DNA of 64,000 bases from Tomocerus qinae (lineage: Eukaryota > Arthropoda > Collembola > Entomobryomorpha > Tomoceridae): assembly GCA_020055645.1 (NCBI GenBank), contig CM034546.1, positions 86,862,001 through 86,926,000 of the forward strand, read 5' to 3'. Below, in pieces: positions 29,857 through 41,800 of the stretch. The notes beneath the pieces were generated by a model that was not told the origin of the DNA, made no database searches, and saw nothing but the letters and a program-made list of their open reading frames with translations. Position 1 is the first letter of the stretch, and each line of letters starts with the position of its first letter. A program made the translations under genes and the position numbers.

Positions 29857-32800
29857 ATGAACGATCTTCCTAAAAAGGCTAAAATGGACGTTGACGCTAC
29901 TGCTGAAAACAATAAAAATGCGAATGACGTGGGACGAAATTCCAATGTCATGGCCACAACAGGAACACCTGGCAGCATAACTGTGTCTCTTCACCCGCTT
30001 GTCATTATGAACGTTTCTGAACATTGGACTAGAAATCGAGCTCAAAATGATGGGGTTGCTTCAAACGGTCGGAATCTAGTTTCTAGTTCAAAAACAACGG
30101 AACTAACGATTTTCCAAAAAATATCTCTGCCGTTGTTGTCTAGAGTCGAGTCTAAACCCAATGCTGGCTTTCCAGCAATAGGGTGTACCGGGTGTAGTAT
30201 CGTTACATCGTTAGCTCTACCAACAACCAAATGCATTCCGTTGCAAATGCAACCCAAAAAGCTATCCTTAAACCCTTGAGTATGTCTTACTCAGAGATTT
30301 CCACCGCCTTCTTCACCAGAGGGGGGGTTTGGTCGGTTTTTAACACCCCGGGTAACCAAAAAATTTTTTTCCTGGGGGCGGGGCGCGTACGGTAGCCGTT
30401 AGTTTTTTATGGGCATTTAACATTTACAACTTACTTCATTAGGTATCTACTGTAAAAGGAAAAGTAAATAGAGCCCTGGGATTTCTTTGTAAGTTATTTG
30501 GCACGCGAATTTCATTGTTATCATTTTTGAAGTTGTTTTATGCGAAATAAATATGGAAATAAACAGTATTCAACAGTGATATTATGCGGTTGTCTAGGAT
30601 AATAGAGGTAGTTGCCAAGACACTTGTCAATAAAATTTTGTGTTTTTCTGAAAACCTTTCAAAATTCGCTTATGGAAATTCGGGCTCCCAGGGCTCTATT
30701 TACTTTTCCTTCTACAGTAACTATTATATTAGTACCCATAACCGAACGAAGCTCCTATAAGACTGATGTCGACGATGAATAAATTAAGTCATAGAACGAA
30801 ACCTTATTTATAGTACACTTTTTGAAGCTTCAAATATACACACCTGATAATTGGTGAAGGACAACTAGGCTGACCATAATTTGACGAAGGGAAAACGGGA
30901 CCCTACACAGTACTGTTTTTTGAAGTCGATTTTGGAGAGGGTAAAGTCAGTAATTTATTTTTATGCGTTAGGAATTTTTGCCCCGAGCACATTAAATTTA
31001 AACTCTTGATAGTACTTTTTGTTGAAAATAGTCAATAATACCTCACTTTACAAATAATCGCGCGAAGCGTGAAAATTTTTGGTACTTTTAGTCAAAAGTT
31101 TCTTTTTTTCGGTTACAGTCATTAGATTAGATACTATTCAATTAATTTCCAAAAAACTGGACGTGTTTCAGAAAACGGGACATTTTCGGGAAACCGGGAG
31201 AGGTCTACGAAAACGGGACGATCCCCTTAAAGATGAGACGGGTTAATAATGTTTAGCTGAGCAAGCACGTATACAGAGCTGAGTTTGGCGGGGCTAATAA
31301 GTCACAGATTTGTGAATTATAAATGTATTGGCGCGTAGCGCGAAAAATTTTTCCCATTTTTTGACGAAAATGAGAAGAAAATTGATAAAAATCGCGGGGT
31401 TTTTAAAATTTTTTTGCTATTTTGAGAAAAAATTGGATTTTGGGGAGTGGGGCAATGTATCCTCAAGTGCCACAGTTTTATTTTATCACACTTCACTGAA
31501 GGGCAAGGTAAGAGTTTCAATTTCCATGACCTCAAGTTGCCTGTGGCCACAGTCATGCTGGTATTTAGCAATTTGGTCAAGAGAGGGGCGCAATTAAAAA
31601 TAATGTCAAAAATAAGTTATACTAGCTGGTTAGCCCGTCCTACGACAGGCCAAGGCCAAGGCAAATAAACTGTTTCCTTGCCTCCCGTTTTCTTCCCTGG
31701 CATCAGGTGGGTTCATTAGAGAACGTCACATAAGAAAGTTTGAACTTTTATATGGGACTTTCTTTTGAAATTAGTCTTATTCCAGACCAAGATGCTGGTT
31801 GTCATGGATACCCACCCTTCAGGAGTAAATTGCAAGTCCCATAGTTCAAACTCTCTTTTGGGACCTCCCTCTACTGAACCCACCTGATGCCAGGGAGGAG
31901 GAGGGAGGAGGAGGGAGCTGGAATCAGTCTATTTGCCTTGGAAAGGGCTTTGTTTCACATACACCAAAATTAAAGATTCAAATATAATTAATCCTAAACT
32001 CAAATGCCCTGATATTTCAATTTCCCAGTTTCCTATACAACCTAGCCAATTCATACCCATGCAGTAGTCTCCACCACCCCGCTCCCTCATAAATAACAAC
32101 TTTTTCACCGACATGAAACCTCTATCACCCAATCCCTTCCCAAATAACAAATTTTTCGTCGACATGTAGACTCCACCTCTCCACGCCTTGCCCAAAAACG
32201 TAATTGTTTCATCGACATGAAACCTCCAGCCCCTTCCCAAATAACAATTGTTTCAGCGACATGTAGTCTCCACCTTGCCGCCCCCTTCCCAAATAATAAC
32301 TTTTTCAACGACATTTAATCTCCATCTCCTCGCCTCTTCTCAAATGACAATTTTTCCATCGACATGTAGTATCCATCTCCCCACCTCTTCTCAAATGACA
32401 ATTTTTCCATCAATATGTAGTCTCTACCTCGTAACCCCTTCCCAATTAATAAATTTTTCTCCCCGCAACTACCCAAATAACACAATTGTTACATCGACAT
32501 GCAGTCTCCCGCTTCCCGTCCCCTCCCAAATAATAACTTTTTCACCGACATGTAACCTCCACCTATCCGCCACTTCCCAAATAACAATTGTTTCAACGAC
32601 ATGTAGTCTCAACCACCCCCCTGTTAATAACAACTTTTTCACCAACATGTAGCCTCCACCTCCACGCCGCCGCTTCCCAAAAAATATAATTATTTCATCA
32701 TCATGTAGTCTCCACCTTCTTGCCTCTTCCCTAACCACATAATTATTTCATCAATTTCTATTCTCCTACTCCCCGACCCTTCTCAATTAACAATATTTTC

Positions 32801-35800
32801 ATAGATGTTTAGTCTCCCCTTCCCCGCCCCTTTCCTAAATAACATAATTAATTCAACATGTAGTCTCCAACTCCAAGCACGTATCCAGTAGGGAGCGCAG
32901 CGTTCCCCTCTAAAATGCTCTAATAGGAATTCAACATGCTCTAATAGGGATTCAACATGCTCTAATAGGGATTCAACATGCTCTAATAGGGATTCAACAT
33001 GCTCTAATAGGGATTCAACATGCTCTAATAGCGATTCAACATGCTCTAATAGGGATTCAACATGCTCTAATAGGGATTCAACATGCTCTAATAGGGATTC
33101 AACATGCTCTAATAGGGATTCAACATGCTCTAATAGGGATTCAACATGCTCTAATAGGGATTCAACATGCTCTAATAGCGATTCAACATGCTCTAATAGC
33201 GATTCAACATGCTCTAATAGGGATTCAACATGCTCTAATAGGAATTCAACATGCTCTAATAGCGATTCAACATGCTCTAATAGGGATTCAACACGCTCTA
33301 ATAGGGATTCAACATGCTCTAATAGGGATTCAACATGCTCTAATAGGGATTCAACATGCTCTAATAGGGATTCAACATGCTCTAATAGGGATTCAACATG
33401 CTCTAATAGGGATTCATTATGCTCTAATAGGGATTCAACATGCTCTAATAGGGATTCATTATGCTCTAATAGGGATTCAACATGTTCTAATTGGGATTCA
33501 ACATGCTCTAATAGGGATTCAACATGTTCTAATAGGGATTCAACATGCTCTAATAGGGATTCAACATGCTCATAAAAGGGTTGGACAAAAAAACAAACAA
33601 CTGTAAATTATAATATAGTATATGATTAGCGCGAAGCGCGAAAAAATTGTTGTAATTTTTGGCCTTTTCTGAAAAAACTCCTATCTTTTTTTCTTAGATT
33701 TAGGTGGGGGGGGGGTACTCCCCTCGACTGAATACGTGCTTGGCCACAGTGGCCAGTAATAGTAAATAAATCCGATACAGTTTTAGACTTAAGGTACGAA
33801 ATATTGGATTCAGATTTTGATGTAAAACATTTTTAACCTGCATTTTGATGATGTGGTTACTATAATAATACAGAAGTAGTGTGCAACCTTAAGTATGTCA
33901 TGTAGATGAGTCCACTGTTTATTTATTTGTAATTGTTGGTTTCGTTCCTCTTCCCCCGTTCCCAGGGCCCTAGGTTCTGATCGGCCAAAACCATATCCTA
34001 CGCTCGTACTCCGGCCAAAACCATATCCTACGCTCGTACTCCGGCCAAAACCATATCCTACGCTCGTACTCCGGCCAAAACCATATCCTACGCTCGTACT
34101 CCGGCCAAAACCATATCCTACGCTCGTACTCCGGCCAAAACCATATCCTACGCTCGTACTCCGGCCAAAACCATATCCTACCCCCTTACCCCGTGTCCGC
34201 CATGTTCTACCCCCGTATCCCGGGTCCTGGCCGGATGCCGCCGGCCTGGACCCGGGTTGTTCTTGTGCTACCCGGGTCTGGTCGGCTTCGGCCTAGGTGG
34301 GAATCTCTGGTCTTACTGTCTATATTGTGTGTGTTAACATAACAATAGTTGTGTCAACAGTTGCTCCTTCACTCCTCCCTAACAGTAATTAATTAAGATA
34401 TAACCTAGTCTGTTATGATGTTTTCATAGTTCAAAAGTTAATCCAATAAAATATAGCTTATATTATTCAATTCATAAGTTGAGTACGCACTGTAGAAATT
34501 GTAGCTTAGGATGGTGATAATAATGTTATAAAATATAGTAAAATGTATGTAGTATCGAGGCTAGCGTAATAGGAAGGCTCACTCATTCTGTATCTTACAC
34601 ATGTAAATTTTGACGGCAAAAGTTCCTTGCGAGTTACTGTTAGAGGGCGCACATAGACTCCCAAAAATTACTTACTTTTCATAACCCTTTACATAGCTTT
34701 ATTACAGTTTTTTAACTTTTTTGGGCAAAGACTTGTTATGAAAATTCACTTTATCAATTTTATCCGTCATACTTGTTCTGTAGTTTACAAGATATATCTT
34801 AACTACATATTTAAGAATAACATTTATTATTTGTAATAAATGAGAAGCATCAGAGCATCAACATCTAATTTGACTTACCAGTACATAATTTGCTAAAAAA
34901 CGAATGATTTTTTTATCCACATTATCTACGGTTAGTACTTGAAGTCCAAACGCTGAAAGCGTATCAACGATCATTTTATTATACCACTGAAACGAGGCGA
35001 GAGGTAGCACAAGCCACCTCTGTCTTGAAGAGCTATAAAATGATTGTATTCTAAAGATCTGTTTTCTACCAAAATGTTTTGCGCTGATATAGAGCAAGGG
35101 TTTTGAATTTCGCTTTTCAAAACTCCGCCACAAAGCTATTTCATAGCATTTACGTTAGTAGTAGCATCATCCGAAACAATTCAAAGTATTTTATATTCGA
35201 TGTCTTCCACTTAATAACCTAGTTTTCTTCCGTAGGAATTTATTTGCTCAGATAACATTTTTGATTGTGTACAATTCTCTTCTGCAGTCTTTTCTATCTC
35301 CCTAATCTTAAAATCTCGTCATTTCTTCATATGTTTTCTGAGTATTTCTAACTCCTTGTCTTTGGCCTCTAATTTTGCATTTAACTTCCTCAATCGATCA
35401 CAGTACTCTTTCTTACTAATTCTCCATTTATTTCTTCGCATGTCTTCTCTCTTCTTGGCCAATAAAAATAGCTTGACATTATCGGGAATAGCAGCCTCGT
35501 TCTCACATTTTTGTTGAGCTTCTGACTTTGATGATGTGGACTGTAAAAAAATCGTTTTCCTAATTGAGTGGTTCTAGAGTTAAATAAGGCTGAATTTAGG
35601 CAGCGGTACTTTGTTGCCGCTGTTGCCGCTAGGGGTGGCAACAGTGGCGACACAAAAAATTACCAGCGGCGACACGCAAAATCCATTAGCGGCGACGCAG
35701 CTAAAACCACTAAACCTAATACAGGCCGGTGCCTTGCTGCTCTGAGCTCAATGCTTAACAGCGGCAACAGAAGATATCAGAATCATGTGTCGGCTGAATT

Positions 35801-38800
35801 TAGGCAGCGTGATCTCGTTGCCTCAATTGCCCCGGTTGCCCCATGCTTAGTCACTTTACCTATAATATGTTGCCTCCGTCACTATTTTTGCCTCTTTTTT
35901 GACCCAACCTAATAAAAAATAAACTGTTTTATTGTTAATGCATAACAAAAATGTAGCATGTTAATTTTTAATTAGGTTAGGTCAAAAAAGATGCAAAAAA
36001 ATAGTGAGGGGAGGCAAATAGAAAATGACGTTAGGTTAACTGGCTTAACTCGGGGCAACCGGGGCAATTGAAGCCTAAATTCAGCCAATGTGTCTCTGTT
36101 GCCGCTGGTCAGTGTTGCCGCTAGTGGTTTTAGCTGTGTCGCCACTGTATCCGCTATTATGCTGTTGCCGCTAACCCCACATGCATCCCAGCGGCAACAG
36201 CGGGGACGTGGCAACAACGTACCGCTGCCTAAATTCAGCCGTGAATAAAGTTGACTTGTCTCTACGATTTTTCTTTTCTTAGGGCTTGGTCTTTTTTAAA
36301 GCGGTCCTGGTCTTTTATATTGGGGGTACTGTGGAAATATTGTAGGAACAGCACCGGTTTTTAGCTTTCGTATTTTTAGACCTTCCTTATAATCCTGTTC
36401 TTTAAAATGCTTGCTACAAACACATGTCCATTTATTTCTTCGCATGTCTTCTCTCTTGTTGGCCAATAAAAATAGCTTGACATTATCGGGAATAGCAGCC
36501 TCGTTATCACATTTTTGTTAAGCTTCTGACTTTGACGATGTGGACTGTAAAAAATCGTTTTCCTAATTGAGTGGTGAATAATTATAAAAGATAAGTTAAA
36601 TAATTAGGTAATATAAATCACTAATTCGGTGTTAATTTTTGTGATATTTTAAAAATGAAAAATAACCAATTAATTGTTTACCTATCCTCTGAAGGAGACC
36701 AAGTTTTGATTTATTTCCTGTTTCTCCTCTAGAAATATTTTTTAACCACAGTCCTCGAATATTCGGATCTGACGGAAACCCGTGAAAACTGGTTTTGTCA
36801 TTGGTATTTGATCTTATTCTTGATGTACAAAAAGGCACAGCACATTGTCTACCCATATTATTAGGTTTCCAACTTTATGTAATTGTAATTTTATAACAAA
36901 AAACTGAAACAATCAGCAAAATCAACTTGTTTGTCTCTGAAAATCTATAAAAGTAATACTATTTCACATTTGAAAGGGGAGTCTATGAGCGCTCACGGTA
37001 AAGGCGGTAACTATATTTTGTCCGCTTCTATTTGAGACATATGAGTGAGCCTTCCTATTACGCTAGCCTCGGTAGTATACAAAGCGCCGATTATCCACGC
37101 TATCGATCGATGAATATTGCATGTATGACTAGCTCCTAACACGATGTAAGGAATATGGTGGATTCGCGTTTATTGTGTTTTGGACAGTCAAGTGATCAAG
37201 CAATGTGATGTGTTAGTAGTTCACCGCCTTCTAGTGTTTCGGAAAACTAGCTATTACATGCCGCCGAGTGAATTATGCTTGGTGGCGAAAGCCTTTCTTG
37301 CAATCAGCGAAAGCCTTTCTTGCAATCAGCGAAAGCCTTTCTTGCAATCAGCGAAAGCCTTTCTTGCAATCAGCGAAAGCCTTTCTTGCAATCAGCGAAA
37401 GCCTTTTTTGCAATCAGCGAAAGCCTTTCTTGCAATCAGCGAAAGCCTTTTTTGCAATCAGCGAAAGCCTTTCTTGCAATCAGCGAAAGCCTTTTTTGCA
37501 ATCAGCGAAAGCCTTTTTTGCAATCAGCGAAAGCCTTTCTTGCAATCAGCGAAAGCCTTTTTTGCAATCAGCGAAAGCCTTTCTTGCAATCAGCGAAAGC
37601 CTTTCTTGATTCTTGCAATCAGCGAAAGCCTTTCTTGATTCTTGCAATCAGCGAATGCCTTTCTTGCAATCAGCGAAAGACTTTCTTGCAATCAGCGAAA
37701 GACTTTCTTGCAATCAGCGAAAGCCTTTCTTGCAATCAGCGCCTCTATGCACCTGTTTGCGAATAACTACGTACTCTACATGTACTTTCCAGTCCGCTCC
37801 CGCTGACACTTTCCTTCTTCTAGTTATCTTAACACGTGATATATTTCTATGGTGGTAGTATATTATATCAAACGACTGTTGCAATAAATATTCCCCCATA
37901 GAATGTTTATGAAATTCATACAGAATTTTGAAACGAAATGCTATTTATTATATAATATATATACTGTTACCCGCTTTGAAGTTTAACCTTCCTATCCCCA
38001 AGTTGCATAGCGATACGCATTCTGATTGGTTGATAATTTTTGAAATCCTGCAATCTGATTGGTTATTTCTATGACAAAAATTCTATAGGTTACCTAAATG
38101 GGGACACATTTTCAAAATTTATGAAATTGTTGCAAAACTCAACCAAGTCATATTATGAATTATCTGAATGATCTATTTACCTACTACTTTCCCTTTCAAT
38201 GTACACATTTATGAGAATGGTGAATCGAGCTATTTATATACACAATATTATGCAATTATTTAACTATGACTCTGGTACAAGTGAACAATCGGTACTACTT
38301 TATTCCAATTTATTACCACATGAAGGTAAATGCATTTAGAATTAACTATGTAACTAACTAGTTAAATTGCACTGTATTCTAGAAAATATGTTTACACAAC
38401 ATTAATTAACTATTCGATCTCTATAAATATGTAGAAGCAATCAGATTACACTGCCTCAGAAGCTGATGCTTCATCAGTATTTGCGAGCTGACTGTAACCT
38501 TTCTTGGACAACTCCTCAATGACACTCAGGCGACTAACTTTTAATTTTCGTCGAATCCATGTCAAAAGGACTCCTAGGCTAAATAATACAGCTGAAATGA
38601 AAAAAGATGGATCTTAATGATTTATTGATATTTTGTTCTACGCTACTATAACACAGTACTGAATGATATTAATCTTCAAACCGACCTATATTATATATAA
38701 ACTTTATTTGGTAATAAATTGGAATAAAGTAGTACCGATTGTTCACTTGTACCAGAGTCATAGTTAAATAATTGCATAATATTGTGTATATAAATAGCTC

Positions 38801-41800
38801 GATTCACCATTCTCATAAATGTGTACATTGAAAGGGAAAGTAGTAGGTAAATAGATCATTCAGATGATTCATAATATGACTTGGTTGAGTTTTGCAACAA
38901 TTTCATAAATTTTGAAAATGTGTCCCCATTTAGGTAACCTATAGAATTTTTGTCATAGAAATAACCAATCAGATTGCAGGATTTCAAAAATTATCAACCA
39001 ATCAGAATGCGTATCGCTATGCAACTTGGGGATAGGAAGGCTAAACTTCAAAGCGGGTAACAGTATGTTCTGACTTATTATTTATTATAATAATCTAATC
39101 AAGACTTCCTGTATTCTATTCTTATTATTTCATAATAAGAGAATCAAGAGTCTCAGTAAAATCTTTTGAAAATCACCTTAGATACGAGGTATTTTAATTC
39201 AAAATCCCACTCCTTCTCGTTAGAATGGATTGACACAAATTGTATACCTTACAGTGGTACATAGTGATCACAGAATAGTCGCCATCTGCCGTGTTGTGTC
39301 AAGACTTTAATAAGAGAAATGGCATGCTATTTATTACTGTGAAGCTATGGTCTAGCCAATCAGCACACTTGATTCAAGTCAGCTGATCCGCTCAGCCAGT
39401 CAACACATTTGATTCAACTAGTGGGCAGCGGCTTAGTGGCTTCAACAAAAACAAAGAATTGTCCCATCTTCTATACCTCACTTACTCTCTATTGTTAATC
39501 TATGCATAGTGATAATCACTATAGAAGAATACTTTAGTTGGCCAATTTATTCTGAAAAGAAGGAGAGGGGAAAATGAGGGAAAAGACCCCAGACTAATAA
39601 TAACCATGAATATTTTGGCCGCTTCCCCTAATTTCCACCTCGCCCATTGTCGGCCATTACCTCTGGTGGCCACGGAATCCGTGGCAAAATAGAATGCATT
39701 TTTTAGAGCTAACGATACTATACTACACCCTATTGCTGAAATGCCAGCATTGGGTGTTTACTCTAGACAACTGCCAGCTGCCGTTGTTGTACTTCTTTTG
39801 AACATTTTTAGTTGGCACATTGGCAGGTGAAGCTTGTGAAAAAAACGATTTTCTGGCAAATTGTTTGTTACTGCTGCCTAATGGATTTTGCTAATATGCT
39901 AATATCCATTTTATTATATTATGCTGTTTAACTTACAATTTTTAATGGTTGTAGTCGTTGGTGCAATAATTGGACAGCACAAAGGACGGCATCTGGAAAT
40001 TATGAACTCGTTTGAGTTGGTGTTTACTGTCATTGACGATCTGACTGTAATTGATCGGGATTATTATCGTACTAAGGAAGAACAATGTTAGTGATTTAGT
40101 CAATCTTATTAGGTCTGCTTGTAGTTGAAGGTTTATTATGGTTAATTTATTAATATTAATTTAAATAATAAGTAACAACCTTAAAAATTATAAGGGTTAC
40201 ATTAAAAGCCATTTTCATCTTCTGTAGTTAAGCAAGTATTCAGTGAGATGGACTTTTTGGGTTGGTATACAACTGGTGACCTACCAACACCAGCCGATAT
40301 TCATGTTCACAAACAAATTTGTGAAATTAACGAAAGCCCTGTTTTTCTTAAGCTCAACCCTCTAGCCAGAAATTCAGACGTAAGGTTTTTTTTACAAATG
40401 AATTATTTTCTTCTTCTTTAGTAATAATTAAGTTAGTATCTTATAACTTGTAGTCGTTGCCTGTTACCGTCTATGAATCAGTGATTGATCTTGTGAATGG
40501 AGAAACAACAATGCTCTTTGTCCAACTTCCTTACACTCTGGCTACCGAGGAAGCGGAAAGAATTGGCGTTGACCATGTTGCCCGTGTTTCCAATGTCGAC
40601 AATATGGAAAATTCGTTAGGTTGGCATTAAAATACTTTAAATAAATGGGCATTTTTAATTTTTGTAAGTTTTAAGAACCAAAGACGCCTTTAAGGTCCTG
40701 ATACATTTCAATTTTAAGGTTTATTATATTTTATTTCAGATTAATTAATTACATAAAGGTTTCAATTGTAAATATGAAATTCGGGGTCAGTATTAAATGA
40801 ATAGTAACAATAGAGTACAAAATAGAAAACAATAATATGTATATTTAATAACAATCAAATTTTTCTTTAAGTGGCGGAGCATTTGACAGCTCAACACTCT
40901 GCTATAAAAATGCTTCACAGTCGTGTCCGTCTCATATTGGACTACGTTAAAGCAGCCCAGAAAGGGGAGGTTCCAATCTGCCACGATGCTCTCCGTCTTG
41001 CGTACTCATTGTCTCATCGCCTACCGGTAATTCAGTCTGAGCGTTTCAAGCCTGATTTTTATGAGGTGAGAGATATGTCGTAATTTCTCCTGAGAATTCA
41101 TTCGTATATTACTGATCCTGTCATCCCATGGGGACTATTTTCAAATCCAGGGGGACATGAAAATCGCTTCTCATTGGTGTATGAAATTTCAATGAAAATT
41201 CAAATTCCAATCAGAACGCAGCATTTTATTTCAAAATTTTATAAGATTTTCAAAAAGCATTCCCAGGAGAAATATTTATTGCAACCTTTGACAGCTTTAA
41301 TACAGTAAGGGGGTTAGATATTTTCATAGAATAAATACCTTAATAGAGGGGCCCTCAGTAACCATAATACCTAAGTTATGTGTATTAAAGTAACTGGTGT
41401 CCTGAAGTAATTTGTTAACGAAAAATCTAGCCTCTTCTATTATTAAAGCTGTCTTGACTTCTGAGATATTATACACTTTAGCATGTAATTTTATTATCAC
41501 CATATACCATCCTAAGCTATATAATTACTACATTGAGTACTTAACTCTATGAATAATACAAGCTACATGTTACTGAATTAACTTTCGAACTATGAAAACA
41601 TCATATTATAGACTATGATTTATCTTAATTATTTGCTGTAAGGAGTAACTGTTGACTCATCTATTATTATGTTGACACGCAAAATAGACTGTAGACATTC
41701 TACAGGGTTTAGGGTAGATATTGTTACTATAAATCATCAATACTGCAAATCACTGTGCTGCATAGTGATTAGTCTCCCTAAAATAATACACATACAAGCT

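Larger units (their letters stand above)
34858..36856 (-). pseudogene. Broken THAP-domain / P-type transposase gene
   Basis: Minus strand, inside CSN6 intron 1. The first block (36856-36632) starts [13 protein letters not shown], with two Cys spaced as in a THAP (C2CH) zinc finger, followed by [19 protein letters not shown] second block (35550-35300) reads [16 protein letters not shown], then KREDMRRNK and a Leu-rich coiled coil ([20 protein letters not shown]), as in P-element-type proteins between THAP and catalytic core. The block 35133-34858 is a further frame of uncertain kinship. About 150 bp of the second block (35423-35572) is duplicated at 36427-36575, with a TAA in the copy, and MITEs separate the two. 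No catalytic core seen. Confidence 0.6.

Noticed and set aside
30068..30279. Continuation of the CSN6 exon 1 frame to 30279 (140 codons)
   Set aside because: After the predicted donor the sequence matches a dispersed repeat (inverted at 39670), and CSN6 similarity resumes only in exon 2.
32248..32738. Frames of 89-134 codons on both strands
   Set aside because: They translate a degenerate ~55-bp tandem array.
32914..33572. Regular short repeats suggesting a CRISPR array
   Set aside because: Units are contiguous with no unique spacers, no cas genes are present and the context is eukaryotic.
37180..37858. Overlapping 81-163-codon frames rich in [20 protein letters not shown]
   Set aside because: Translation of the 22-bp minisatellite in all three frames; no start context, splice sites or conservation.
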